In this document: positions 9,228-17,701 of the stretch, piece after piece
How the letters are laid out: each line of letters starts with the position of its first letter
Numbering within the stretch: the stretch's first letter is position 1
Source: an uncultured Eubacterium sp.
GTDB lineage: Bacteria; Bacillota; Clostridia; Lachnospirales; Lachnospiraceae
Assembly (NCBI GenBank): GCA_910583555.1
Contig: CAJTXO010000007.1
Location: 66,887 to 130,886, forward strand
Reading direction: 5' to 3'
Length of the DNA stretch: 64,000 nucleotides
Notes under the pieces: model-generated
Seen by the model: the letters and a program-made list of their open reading frames with translations, nothing else
Databases searched by the model: none
What the model was told of the DNA's origin: nothing
Position numbers and translations under genes: made by a program

Positions 9228-9746
9228 ATGTTTACGGCTTTTTTTCTTCAAAAAAAACTGGCGGAGGAACTAAAAAAGATATTTAAAGGTTTCTGTTATC
9301 CAAACTGTGATGGTGGGATGCAGGAACCTAATATTTTCGAGCAGTTTCTTCCGCTCGTTGATATAAAGGAACTGGCGGATGATCAGGAAGAGCAGGGAAG
9401 CGGGTTGTTTCAGTGCCAGAGAGAAGAACTTCCGCCGGCCCCTTATATCCAGGTCATTCTTTTGGAAGGAAAAACAAGTGTTGTAGACGAGCCGGGTGTA
9501 GTAGATGTGTTGCTGCATATCTGCGCATTTGACGAGTCAAAAAAACGGATTGGTTATCAGCACCTGATTAACATGATGCAAAAAGTACAGGAGAGGTTTC
9601 AAAAAGACTTTATGCTTGACAATTACAGATGCAACAAGGAAATCGAGTGGGCGCTTGCGGACACGGAAGATCATCCATTTTATTTTGGTGTAATGGCGAT
9701 GAGTTTTGAAATTATGGCGGTTAGAAAGGAGAGTGAATATTTGTGA
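9228..9746 (+). CDS. Hypothetical phage tail-connector protein
   Basis: A 172-residue protein with no motif I can name. It follows the gpZ-like gene after one base and has a perfect AAGGAGG site. Its alpha/beta pattern (PYIQVILLEGKTSVVDEPGVVDVLLHICAFD) resembles phage tail terminator/completion proteins. AT-rich like its upstream neighbour, suggesting the two moved as a module. Confidence 0.6.
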   Translation: MFTAFFLQKKLAEELKKIFKGFCYPNCDGGMQEPNIFEQFLPLVDIKELADDQEEQGSGLFQCQREELPPAPYIQVILLEGKTSVVDEPGVVDVLLHICAFDESKKRIGYQHLINMMQKVQERFQKDFMLDNYRCNKEIEWALADTEDHPFYFGVMAMSFEIMAVRKESEYL

Positions 9747-10090
9747 GTGGAACAAATAAGGCGGTGAGTGATACCGCTGATGGAATGGGCGCAAAGGGCA
9801 AAGTGGCGACGAAGAAAGAATCAAAGGAAAGATTAAAGGTCAAATCAGAGGTTTTGATGTATCTCGGACCGAGCATCAAAGGAGCGGCGAATCACGGTCA
9901 GATCTTTCGGGATGGAATCAGTCCGGCCCTGGCCGAAAAGATGGAAAAATTTCCGGTATTGAGGAATTTGTGTTTCCCGATAGATGAGGCCACGGGAAAG
10001 TTTGCTGAGTTAAAAGCAGGCGGATCTGTCAGTAAGTTGTATGAGGCGGCGGCTGTACAGTTAAAAGAGAAAGGAGATCGGGATGAGTAG
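9743..10090 (+). CDS. Hypothetical phage protein before tail sheath
   Basis: A 115-residue basic protein with a GTG start at 9743 overlapping the previous stop, and AAAGGAG 12 bases upstream. The core VLMYLGPSIKGAANHGQIFRDG is typical of small proteins placed immediately before the sheath gene in clostridial myophages. No function can be given. Its stop overlaps the sheath start by 8 bases. Confidence 0.65.
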   Translation: MSGTNKAVSDTADGMGAKGKVATKKESKERLKVKSEVLMYLGPSIKGAANHGQIFRDGISPALAEKMEKFPVLRNLCFPIDEATGKFAELKAGGSVSKLYEAAAVQLKEKGDRDE

Positions 10091-11543
10091 ATATAAACAT
10101 GGCGTACGGGTAGAGGAACAGAAGACCACGCTGAATACCCCGGTGACAGGGACGTCCGGACTCCAGGTCATTATCGGTACGGCGCCGGTGCATACGAGAA
10201 GTGACAGTGGGAATCTGGTGAACCGGCCGGTCCTGGTGAATTCTTACGAGGAGGCCGTGGAAGTGCTGGGGTATAGCGATGACTGGAAAATGTATACGCT
10301 GTGCCAGTGCATGTTTGTGAGCAGGACTTATAATGTATTTCCTATGGTGTTTATCAATGTCCTGGATCCGGAAACGGATGTCAAGGAGATGAGCGCGGTG
10401 GAGTGGGACTGCTCGGTAAAGAAGGAGTATACATTCCCGGGTGAAAATGTCGTGAAGAATTCTGTCCAGGTGATGAAGGGCGAGACAGCATTGGCGGAAG
10501 GGACGGACTATATTGTTTCTGTTTCGGATGCCGGACAGGTTACGGTTTCTCTTCTGGGGAGCAGCAGCTACTATGAAGAAAATGCCCTGTCCCTGAAAGC
10601 AAAAGAAATTGATTTTACGGAAAAAGAAATGGCGATGAAAGTTGTCGGCGGTTATTCTTCGAGCAGCGGGAGGAATTCGGGTATTTCGTGCGTGAACGAT
10701 GTGTTCCCGTTACACCAGCTGACCCCGGGATTGATCCTGGCACCTGGTTTTTCCCAGTATCCGGAGGTGTCGGTGGCGCTTCAGGCGGCGGCCGCGGATA
10801 TCAATGGGGAATTTTATGCAAATGCTGTGATCGATATTGACAGTTCGGATTCTGGGGCCGTGAAGTGTGCGGATTTTGCGGAGCAGAAGGAGAAACAGTG
10901 CGTTGTTTCGGAGCATGCGATAGCGCTCTGGCCGAAAGTAAAGAGTGGAGGACGCGAATTGTATTACTCCGCATTGTATGCGGCAGCGGTTGCTTATTTG
11001 GATGCACAGAATGGTGATGTGCCGAATCTTTCCCCGTCGAACAAGTCAATCCAGATTTCGGCGGCCGTGCTAGAGAGTGGCGAGGAGCTCCGGATGGATA
11101 AGCAGGCGGCGAATGACCACATCAACGCGAATGGCGGTGTGACAGCGCTCAATTACGGCGGCTGGAAGATGTGGGGAAATAATACGGCGGCATATCCGGC
11201 GAACAAGGATCCGAAGGACCGGTGGATCTGTGCCAGAAGGTTTTTTAATTATTACCGAAACAAACTGATCCTGACGATTGCGTCAAAGGTAGATGATCTT
11301 GGAAATTTCCGCCTGATCGAAGCAATCTGCGACAATGAGAACATCTGGTTTAATGCGATGAAGTCCAAATTGTATATTGCAGGGGGGATTGTTTCGTACA
11401 ATGCGGATGAGAACCCAATCGAGAATATCATGGATGGTCATATGGTGTTCCATGTGAAGCTGGCGACGTATCTTCCGGCGGAGGATATCCTGTTCCGCGT
11501 AGAGTTTGATCCGACGATTCTTCAAAGTGCGCTGGCTGGATAA
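10083..11543 (+). CDS. Contractile tail sheath protein
   Basis: A 486-residue sheath subunit. The N terminus YKHGVRVEEQKTTLNTPVTG and the C-terminal part with KDRWICARRFFNYYRNKLILT, IVSYNADENPIENIMDGHM and AEDILFRVEFDP are the pattern of P2-type (gpFI) sheaths. It defines the phage as contractile-tailed. AAAGGAGATCGG precedes the ATG. Confidence 0.93.
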   Translation: MSRYKHGVRVEEQKTTLNTPVTGTSGLQVIIGTAPVHTRSDSGNLVNRPVLVNSYEEAVEVLGYSDDWKMYTLCQCMFVSRTYNVFPMVFINVLDPETDVKEMSAVEWDCSVKKEYTFPGENVVKNSVQVMKGETALAEGTDYIVSVSDAGQVTVSLLGSSSYYEENALSLKAKEIDFTEKEMAMKVVGGYSSSSGRNSGISCVNDVFPLHQLTPGLILAPGFSQYPEVSVALQAAAADINGEFYANAVIDIDSSDSGAVKCADFAEQKEKQCVVSEHAIALWPKVKSGGRELYYSALYAAAVAYLDAQNGDVPNLSPSNKSIQISAAVLESGEELRMDKQAANDHINANGGVTALNYGGWKMWGNNTAAYPANKDPKDRWICARRFFNYYRNKLILTIASKVDDLGNFRLIEAICDNENIWFNAMKSKLYIAGGIVSYNADENPIENIMDGHMVFHVKLATYLPAEDILFRVEFDPTILQSALAG

Positions 11544-11562
11544 ATGAAAGGAGATTGTAAAA

Positions 11563-12090
11563 ATGAATAAGAACATAATTCCAGAGGTGATCAATGGCTA
11601 TAATGTGTATGATAATAGTGCAAATGCCCTTGTCGGAATAAGTGGGGAGATCCCGTTGCCGGATTTTGAAACTCTGACTGCTACGATGTCAGGTGCGGGA
11701 ATCCTCGGGGAAATTGAGGATCCGGTTGACGGGCAGTTTAAGTCATCGGAAATTGAGATTCCTTTCAGGTCCTTGTTTGGCTCGGCTTTTGATCTGATGG
11801 ACACAGGCACCCCGTTATCACTTACCATTCGCGGGTCGGAACAGGGGACGGATAAAACGTCAGGGAAAAGCGTAAAAACACAGGTCCGTATTGTTGTTAA
11901 AGGCAAGTTTAAAGGACTGAGCGGCGGAAAAATGAAGATCGGCGAAGGTGTGGAATGCAAGGTAAAGATGGAAGCGTGGTACATACTGTATGAGATTGGC
12001 GGGGAAAAGAAACTGGAACTGGATAAGTTTAACAGTGTTTATGTCGTCAACGGGAAGGATATGCTGTCGGAAGTGAATAAATTCTGTTAG
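11563..12090 (+). CDS. Major tail tube protein
   Basis: A 175-residue tube protein (P2 gpFII is 172) with the family pattern GISGEIPLPDFETLTATMSGAG near the N terminus and EVKMEAWYILYEIGGEKKLELDKFN-like strands at the C terminus. It assembles the inner tube inside the sheath encoded just upstream. GGAGATTG precedes the ATG. Confidence 0.9.
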   Translation: MNKNIIPEVINGYNVYDNSANALVGISGEIPLPDFETLTATMSGAGILGEIEDPVDGQFKSSEIEIPFRSLFGSAFDLMDTGTPLSLTIRGSEQGTDKTSGKSVKTQVRIVVKGKFKGLSGGKMKIGEGVECKVKMEAWYILYEIGGEKKLELDKFNSVYVVNGKDMLSEVNKFC

Positions 12091-12104
12091 ATGGCAGCAG
12101 GATG

Positions 12105-12133
12105 TTGTAAGAAATATGGATTTGTGGTATAGT
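12105..12133 (+). promoter_or_regulatory. Promoter of the holin-like toxin gene
   Basis: TTGTAA (12105-12110), a 17-base spacer and TATAGT (12128-12133). It starts a transcript inside the tail operon about 70 bases before the toxin start codon. Confidence 0.7.
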
Positions 12134-12168
12134 ATCCGTATGGAAGTAATCGTGTTACAAGGTGGAAA

Positions 12169-12199
12169 ACCTCCCTAACTTTAACAAAAGAAGGGAGGT
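12169..12199 (+). promoter_or_regulatory. Hairpin that hides the toxin ribosome site
   Basis: ACCTCCCT (12169-12176) is the exact complement of AGGGAGGT (12192-12199), which is the Shine-Dalgarno of the toxin gene. An 8-bp stem with a 15-base loop would block translation. AACCTCCC (12168-12175) can instead pair with GGGAGGTT (12349-12356) near the transcript 3' end, the sort of long-range switch known from type I toxin mRNAs. Confidence 0.65.
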
Positions 12200-12206
12200 G
12201 GTGCGT

Positions 12207-12302
12207 ATGAGTACATACGAGATTTTAACATTGTTAATTCTTTTCGGAACGTTTCTCGTTGCACTGCTTGCCTATATTGATAGGAACAACAAGCGAAAAT
12301 AA
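12207..12302 (+). CDS. Putative holin-like toxin (type I TA)
   Basis: A 31-residue peptide, MSTYEILTLLILFGTFLVAL followed by LAYIDRNNKRK: one membrane helix and a basic tail. This is the pattern of the Firmicutes 'putative holin-like toxin' family (S-T-Y-E at the start, a hydrophobic core, then D/K/N/R residues). Such peptides depolarise the membrane when made in excess. It has its own promoter, a sequestered AGGGAGGT site and an antisense RNA gene opposing its 3' end, all visible here. The family is recognised from memory of its pattern; toxicity is inferred. Confidence 0.75.
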   Translation: MSTYEILTLLILFGTFLVALLAYIDRNNKRK

Positions 12303-12386
12303 ATAAGCCTGCCTTGTACTTGACGGTCCTGACAGGCTTATAACCTACGGGAGGTTAACCACTTTGTGGGCGGTTACTTCCTATCT
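12296..12386 (-). ncRNA. Antisense RNA of the type I toxin locus
   Basis: On the minus strand a promoter (12393-12421) would start a transcript near 12386 that runs through the complement of the toxin mRNA 3' region. It would stop at the hairpin TAAGCCTG/CAGGCTTA (12304-12311, 12333-12340), which on this strand is followed by a T-rich stretch (12295-12303). About 90 nt long, it would base-pair with the toxin mRNA and overlap the toxin stop codon. Ends are estimates. Confidence 0.6.
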
Positions 12387-12392
12387 GTGCCT

Positions 12393-12421
12393 ATCATAAC
12401 ATAATAATGGTTGCATTTCAA
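12393..12421 (-). promoter_or_regulatory. Promoter of the antisense RNA
   Basis: On the minus strand: TTGAAA (12421-12416), a 17-base spacer and TATGAT (12398-12393), close to consensus and facing the toxin gene. Confidence 0.7.
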
Positions 12422-12431
12422 GAGCAACAGC

Positions 12432-12469
12432 TAAAAAAGCGGTTTCTATTTATTTAGAACCGTTTTTTC
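12432..12469 (+). terminator. Terminator between TA locus and tail chaperone gene
   Basis: CGGTTTCTA pairs with TAGAACCG (one bulged T) around a short AT loop, flanked by A6 upstream and T6 downstream, so it could work in both directions. It would insulate the toxin locus from the following tail genes. Confidence 0.65.
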
Positions 12470-12506
12470 TTGTGCTGAAATTGAGAAAAAAGAAAGGAGT
12501 TTTTAT

Positions 12507-12884
12507 ATGCCAGAAACAAAGAACAGGAAAGAAAATGAAAAACCGGAGGAAGAGAGAAATGAAGCAACGGAAAACGAAGCAACAGAAAATGAGGTAGTGG
12601 AGACTTCCCTGATCGTTCGTTTCGATAAGCCGTTCCGTTTTGACAAAAAGGAGTATACAGAGGTGGATCTGTCGGGATTGGAGAACATGACCGGGAATGA
12701 TATGCTCAAAGTGGAGCGGACACTCCGCCTGATGGGGCTGACCAGCGCGCTGTCAGATCTGTCGGTGATGGGTATTTTTACCTATGCGATGATGGCTTCG
12801 GGATTGCCATTGGAGTTTTTCAAGGACCTTCCGCTGCGTGAGGCGAAGAGAGTGAAGACGCGTATTTTAAATTTTTTCTGGTAG
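12507..12884 (+). CDS. Tail assembly chaperone, short form (gpG/E-like)
   Basis: A 125-residue protein between tube and tape-measure genes, the position of lambda gpG and P2 gpE. Residues 1-40 are a low-complexity Glu/Asn stretch with a repeated ATENE; the domain then begins SLIVRFDKPFRFDKKEYTEVDLSGLENMTG (residues about 35-64). Like its counterparts it would coat the tape-measure protein during tail assembly. It carries a slippery site 7 codons before its stop that yields a longer product (see next entry). Confidence 0.85.
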   Translation: MPETKNRKENEKPEEERNEATENEATENEVVETSLIVRFDKPFRFDKKEYTEVDLSGLENMTGNDMLKVERTLRLMGLTSALSDLSVMGIFTYAMMASGLPLEFFKDLPLREAKRVKTRILNFFW

Positions 12885-13030
12885 TTGGCATCACGGATAC
12901 CGGATTTGTGAGAAAGGCCGCGCTTCATCTTGCGATGCGCCTGAATACGTCGATGGAGTTTTTCTACCGGATTCCACTCTGTGATCTGGTGGATATTATT
13001 GAGGAGGTGGCTGCTTGTGTCGGCAAGTGA
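12878..13030 (+). CDS. -1 frameshift extension of tail chaperone (gpGT/E'-like)
   Basis: The sequence AAATTTTTTC at 12869-12878 holds A_AAT_TTT and T_TTT_TTC, both canonical -1 slippery heptamers in the correct phase. A shift back adds 50 residues starting LVVGITDTGFVRKAALHLAM and ending at the TGA 13028-13030, giving about 174 residues in total. The extension contains NTSMEFFYRIPLCDLVDIIEEV, typical of chaperone C-terminal parts. It has no start codon or ribosome site of its own, and it overlaps the tape-measure start by 14 bases. Confidence 0.75.
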   Translation: MVVGITDTGFVRKAALHLAMRLNTSMEFFYRIPLCDLVDIIEEVAACVGK

Positions 13031-16000
13031 AAAGGAACTCACGATAAGAATATGCGGGAAGGTGGACAATTCCCTGAATACAGTAAGTGATAAAGTAGAC
13101 AAGGCTTTTCACAAACTGACATCGGCGGCCAAAACGCTTGGGGTCATGGGAGGGACGGCGGTGGCCGGTGCGGTGACGGCTGCGGTTGATGTTGGAAAGG
13201 AATACGAAGCGCAGATGTCAACGGTCCAGGCGATTTCTGGCGCGACGGCGGCGGAGTACGAGCAGCTAAACGCAAAGGCGCAGGAGATGGGTAAGGCAAC
13301 TCAGTTTTCGGCGGCAGAGTCGGCGCAGGCGATGGAGTACATGGCGATGGCCGGCTGGAAGACGGATAATATGCTCGGCGGTATCGAGGGGATCATGGAT
13401 CTGGCGGCTGCTTCAGGTGAGAACCTGTCAAGTGTGTCGGATATTGTGACGGATGCCCTGACGGCGTTTAACATGACGGCAGAGGATTCCGGCCATTTTG
13501 CGGATGTGCTTGCAAAGGCGAGCTCGAATTCAAATACCAATGTGTCCATGATGGGCGAGACATTTAAGTATGTGGCTTCCGTGGCTGGGGCGCTTGGGTA
13601 TACGGCGGAGGATACAGCGGTGTCAGTCGGCCTCCTTGCCAATTCCGGGATCAAGGCTTCCCAGTCTGGTACGATCATACGTAAGCTGATGAGTGAGACG
13701 GCGGGCGGGATCCAGCTCGTGTCGAAGGCGTATGCCAAACACGGGGAAAAGACAGGCAAACTAATGATCAAGACGGCGAATGCGGACGGAAGCATGAAGG
13801 ACTGGTCGAAAACGGTGGGCCGCCTCAGGGAAGAATTTGGTAAAATGACCGAAGAGGAAAAGGCGGCGAATGCGGAAAGCATCGGTGGCAAGACGGCGAT
13901 GTCGGGGCTTCTGGCTATTGTTAATGCGTCGGAAAAGGATTATAAGAAGCTGACGGAGCAGATCAATAACGCGAGCGGCGCCACGAAAGAGATGGCAGAA
14001 ATCCGGTTGGACAATCTGGAGGGTGATATTAAATTATTCCAGTCCGCGCTGGAAGGAAAGGGGATCGAACTTTATGATGAGTTAAAGGAGCCCCTGCGTG
14101 ATCTGGTGCAGGATGCCACGGAATGGCTGAACGAGATTGATGTGGGCCGCGTGGTGGATGACTTCAGGGATTTTGGCGAGGCTGTCCTTGATTTTGCAGA
14201 ACCGTTTTTGAATGTCGGGGAGTGGATGCTGGAGAATCCGGAGATCATGGCCGGAACGCTGGCAGGGATCGGCGGCGCGATCACATCGTATAAGTTATTT
14301 GATACTCTTCCAAAAGTCGGAGAGGGGATTGTGTCGCTCGGAAAATCGCTTGCGGCAAATCCCTGGATGGCAGGTGGCGCGCTGGCGGTTGGTGCGATCG
14401 CTGGCATTGGTACCGCGGTCAGTGTTACGCAGAGAAAACTGGCGAATGCCAGTCTTGAGGATCATTTCGGGGATATATCACTGTCGATGAAAGACATTAA
14501 AGATACGGCGGAGGATATTATCGGGGCAGATACGTTCCATAATCTCGGGAAGATGTTTGATTCGGTGGAAGTGTCGGAAAAGTTTTCGGAGGAAATGGAA
14601 GATGCGTTAAATGCCATTGATGAAGTTAAGTGGAAGATTTCTGCAGGGATCGAACTGGATCAGGATGATATGGACAGTTTTGAAAAGAATACGAAAGAAT
14701 ATGTCAAAACTGCGCAGGATCTAATTGATAAAAGAGGGTATACGGTCAATGTGGCCACGAAGGTCTTGTTCGGGGATTCGGCCAAAGGGAAGGAGTTGAT
14801 CAAAGAAGATAACGCGATCTTTGCCGCGCTGGAGATGGAGGCGGATGGGCTGGCGAAGCGTATCAATACAACGCTGGAAAAAGCGATGAAAAAAGGCTTG
14901 AAACCCAATATACAGAAAGAACTAGACGGTTATATAGACGAATTAGCAAAGATCAGTTCCGCGGAATCAAGGGCGGAAGCAGACGCAAAATGGGATACAT
15001 TGAAGGCGGATTTTTCTGGTAAGGAATTGGATGCGGATTCATGGGAGCGCTTACAGGATTCCATAAACGAAAATGTGGAGGAAATTGAAAAAGGCGCAAA
15101 AGAGGCTATGGAGGTTGGTATCAAAAACTCCAACTGGAAAAAAGAACTGGAATACATCAGTGAGGAAGAAAACGAACAGGAGAAAAAGGAGTACCAGAAG
15201 GCATATGAAAAAAATGTGAAGGATGCGAAAGATAAGGCCTCGGAGTTTTATTATAATACGCTGATGGATACATATGGGAAAGAAATAGCGGCGGGTGATT
15301 TTGGCGCTGGGGATAAGGATGCAATTGGAAAAATTGTTTCGAAAATGGGGGAACTGGAACCAGAAGGCGGTTATGGAACTGTTTTTGATGTCTTAAACAA
15401 AGCGTTTAATGGAGGTGGAGATGTGGCGGCGGTGGATGATGCCGCGGGAATGACAAAGCAAAAAGAATATCAATTGATAACAAAGGAACTTGCCAATGAT
15501 TTCATTTTAAATGGTGAAGGACTGGATACGGAAGCGGAAAAAGTTGGGAATGAGACAGCGGAGGCATTGAGGACTTCATTTTCGCAGGAACTTTCCCGGG
15601 GGATCCAGGCAGATACGAAAATTCAGATCAGTGGGACATATGATGCTTCGTTTGCGGGAAGTCCTTATGATGCAAAGGTTATCAACAGGGAAGATCCTTA
15701 TGCCGGAAGAGGAATTTCTTCCTATGTAAACAAAAGCTCTCCTGATAAAAATGTAGGGGCTTCTTCAAGTAAGGGAGGAAAAGTGAGCCTTCCATCGGTC
15801 CCCGGTTATGCAGTCGGTACAATCAGTAACAAGCAGCACATGGCTATGGTGTCGGAAGGAAACAAGACAGAGGCCATTATCCCGATCGATGGCAGCGAGC
15901 GTTCCCGGCGTTTGTATGAAGCGACTGGAAAACTGATGGGAAATCCATCTACACCGCCAGTGACGTTTGCGCCGCATATTGAGGTCCATGTGTCGGGAGG

Positions 16001-16106
16001 TGCGACAAAGGAGGACGGGAAGAAAATTGGCGATGAAGTGCAGAAAGCAGTTGAAAAGTTATACCGGAAGATGGTGCGGGATCATATGCGCTTTAGTATG
16101 AAGTGA
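13017..16106 (+). CDS. Tail tape measure protein
   Basis: A 1029-residue protein that sets tail length. The N-terminal 350 residues carry the TP901-type tape-measure domain (GKVDNSLNTVSDKVDKAFHK, then QMSTVQAISGATAAEYEQL). A hydrophobic, Gly/Ala-rich segment near residues 400-475 (AGTLAGIGGAITSY, AGGALAVGAIAGIGTAVSV) could insert in the host membrane. A Lys/Glu-rich helical section follows (about 540-830), and the C terminus ends in a beta part. The GTG start at 13017 is chosen because GGAGG (13003-13007) lies 9 bases before it. The stretch from about 14880 to 15760 is more AT-rich than the rest. Confidence 0.92.
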   Translation: MSASEKELTIRICGKVDNSLNTVSDKVDKAFHKLTSAAKTLGVMGGTAVAGAVTAAVDVGKEYEAQMSTVQAISGATAAEYEQLNAKAQEMGKATQFSAAESAQAMEYMAMAGWKTDNMLGGIEGIMDLAAASGENLSSVSDIVTDALTAFNMTAEDSGHFADVLAKASSNSNTNVSMMGETFKYVASVAGALGYTAEDTAVSVGLLANSGIKASQSGTIIRKLMSETAGGIQLVSKAYAKHGEKTGKLMIKTANADGSMKDWSKTVGRLREEFGKMTEEEKAANAESIGGKTAMSGLLAIVNASEKDYKKLTEQINNASGATKEMAEIRLDNLEGDIKLFQSALEGKGIELYDELKEPLRDLVQDATEWLNEIDVGRVVDDFRDFGEAVLDFAEPFLNVGEWMLENPEIMAGTLAGIGGAITSYKLFDTLPKVGEGIVSLGKSLAANPWMAGGALAVGAIAGIGTAVSVTQRKLANASLEDHFGDISLSMKDIKDTAEDIIGADTFHNLGKMFDSVEVSEKFSEEMEDALNAIDEVKWKISAGIELDQDDMDSFEKNTKEYVKTAQDLIDKRGYTVNVATKVLFGDSAKGKELIKEDNAIFAALEMEADGLAKRINTTLEKAMKKGLKPNIQKELDGYIDELAKISSAESRAEADAKWDTLKADFSGKELDADSWERLQDSINENVEEIEKGAKEAMEVGIKNSNWKKELEYISEEENEQEKKEYQKAYEKNVKDAKDKASEFYYNTLMDTYGKEIAAGDFGAGDKDAIGKIVSKMGELEPEGGYGTVFDVLNKAFNGGGDVAAVDDAAGMTKQKEYQLITKELANDFILNGEGLDTEAEKVGNETAEALRTSFSQELSRGIQADTKIQISGTYDASFAGSPYDAKVINREDPYAGRGISSYVNKSSPDKNVGASSSKGGKVSLPSVPGYAVGTISNKQHMAMVSEGNKTEAIIPIDGSERSRRLYEATGKLMGNPSTPPVTFAPHIEVHVSGGATKEDGKKIGDEVQKAVEKLYRKMVRDHMRFSMK

Positions 16107-16121
16107 TAAAAGGAGGCATTT

Positions 16122-16370
16122 ATGATATACGTTACATCAGAGGGAGATATGTGGGATAAGATCGCGTATGAACAGATGGGATCAGAAAATTTTATGGGAG
16201 AATTGATCCGTAATAATGATGATCTGGTTGATGTTGTGGTTTTTCCCTCGGGTGTTGAAATAAATGTCCCTGAGGTGGATGATACCCAGACAGATCTTCC
16301 TTCATGGCGGAGCGGACTGGATGACGAAACGGACGGTCTGGACGAGTTTGAGGAGGATGACGATGAGTAG
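16122..16370 (+). CDS. Tail protein X / LysM-like
   Basis: An 82-residue protein with the LysM-like pattern of P2 gpX: YVTSEGDMWDKIAYEQMGSE ... LIRNNDDLVDVVVFPSGVEINVPEV, followed by a very acidic tail. In P2-like phages it lies between tape measure and gpD and helps tail assembly. AAAGGAGG precedes the ATG. Confidence 0.85.
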   Translation: MIYVTSEGDMWDKIAYEQMGSENFMGELIRNNDDLVDVVVFPSGVEINVPEVDDTQTDLPSWRSGLDDETDGLDEFEEDDDE

Positions 16371-17478
16371 CAGCACATTAGGGGCGTCTTTAGTTAAAAG
16401 AAATTATAGTGTTTTAGTGCCAGTGGCAGTTCCTGCAACATATGCCAGGGCAAGAAGGGCGTATGTCAATCTGTATTACGCAAAAAACGGAAGGACGCTA
16501 TCGGCGGCTGAAAAGAAAAAGTCTGCGAAGCAGATGCGGAGATTTCTGAAAAGCTTTACTTATACCGGAGTGGCGGACGGGGAAGCGGACCGGATCGAGT
16601 TTACGCTGGTCAATAGTGACTGGCGGTGGATGCGGGCCTGGATGCCGCGGAAAAAGGATAAGATCACGGCGACGATCCGGATGAGCGCGTGGAAAAAAGG
16701 GGAGAGGAAAAAGGCGTTCCCGTGTGGTACATTTTTGATCGATTCGCTGGGAATGGAAGGGCCTGAGCTGACTTGTACGGTTGGCGCCACGTCGATTCCC
16801 GAGGCGTCATCGTTCCGGGCGACGGAGCGGGACAAGTCATGGAAAAAAGTGACTCTCCGCGAGGTGGCGAAAAAGATCGCTGCCAGATATAAGATGGATC
16901 TGTTTTTTGACGGGGATAATTTTTCGGTCGGCACGGTGGAACAGAACGGGCAGACGGATTGTGAATTTCTTTCGTCGCTATGCCAGGAATATGCTTATGG
17001 TATAAAAATGTTCAAGGGAAAACTCATTATTTATTCGAAGGCAAAATATGAAGCAAAGAAAGCGGTTGGAAGCATTAAAAGGAGTATGCTGCTTGATTTT
17101 AGCTGGGAAACGAATATAGCGGGAACTTATACCGGTGCGAAAATGAAATACACGGCGCAGGAGTCGGATGAAGAAACGGTTGTTAAAGTGGGAAAGGGAA
17201 ACCGCTGGCTGACGGTTACGGGGAACGCTGATAGTATCGGGCAGGCGAGAAGAAAGACGCTGGCGGCCCTGAATACGGAGAATGAAAAAACCACTACATT
17301 ATCCGTGACGCTCCGGGGGAATACGAAGTTCTGCGAGACGGATACCGTCCGGATCTGCAATCTATGCCGGCTGGACGGAAAATATTTTGTGGACCAGGTC
17401 GTGCACTCGCTGGATGGGACGAATGGTTTTACTACCCGGCTGACGATGCACAAGGTCCAAAGGAGGGTTACGGAATGA
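16363..17478 (+). CDS. Baseplate hub protein, phage late control D (gpD) family
   Basis: A 371-residue hub protein, homologous in fold to T4 gp27 and VgrG. Visible family patterns are FTYTGVADGEADRIEFTLVN (about residues 64-83), CGTFLIDSLGMEGPELTCTVG, and VEQNGQTDCEFLSSLCQEYAYGIK (about 190-213). The start at 16363 is chosen from AGGAGG at 16351-16356; the frame is open further upstream. It overlaps gpX by 8 bases. Confidence 0.88.
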   Translation: MSSSTLGASLVKRNYSVLVPVAVPATYARARRAYVNLYYAKNGRTLSAAEKKKSAKQMRRFLKSFTYTGVADGEADRIEFTLVNSDWRWMRAWMPRKKDKITATIRMSAWKKGERKKAFPCGTFLIDSLGMEGPELTCTVGATSIPEASSFRATERDKSWKKVTLREVAKKIAARYKMDLFFDGDNFSVGTVEQNGQTDCEFLSSLCQEYAYGIKMFKGKLIIYSKAKYEAKKAVGSIKRSMLLDFSWETNIAGTYTGAKMKYTAQESDEETVVKVGKGNRWLTVTGNADSIGQARRKTLAALNTENEKTTTLSVTLRGNTKFCETDTVRICNLCRLDGKYFVDQVVHSLDGTNGFTTRLTMHKVQRRVTE

Positions 17479-17690
17479 GGACAGCTGTTTTGTCGAGCGT
17501 GAAGGATGGAATGGCAACTGTCGTGTATGGGTCAAGTGGAAGAGAAGCATCGAATCCCATGCCGATCTTTGTAAGTAAAGAAAATTTATCTTTAAAGCCG
17601 GGTGACCGCGTAGTGGTGGCGCCTTTGGAGGGTAAGAAGGACGGTATTGTGCTGGGGAAATACTGGAACAGGAATAATTTGCCGGAATAG
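17475..17690 (+). CDS. Small baseplate OB-fold protein (gpV/spike N-domain-like)
   Basis: A 71-residue all-beta protein (RTAVLSSVKDGMATVVYGSS; LSLKPGDRVVVAPLEGKKDGIVLG). The size, the pattern and the slot after gpD suggest a reduced baseplate-spike OB domain as at the N terminus of gpV/gp5. The start ATG 17475 overlaps the previous stop and has GGAGGG 8 bases upstream. Confidence 0.6.
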   Translation: MRTAVLSSVKDGMATVVYGSSGREASNPMPIFVSKENLSLKPGDRVVVAPLEGKKDGIVLGKYWNRNNLPE

Positions 17691-17701
17691 GAGGGTTGGC
17701 T

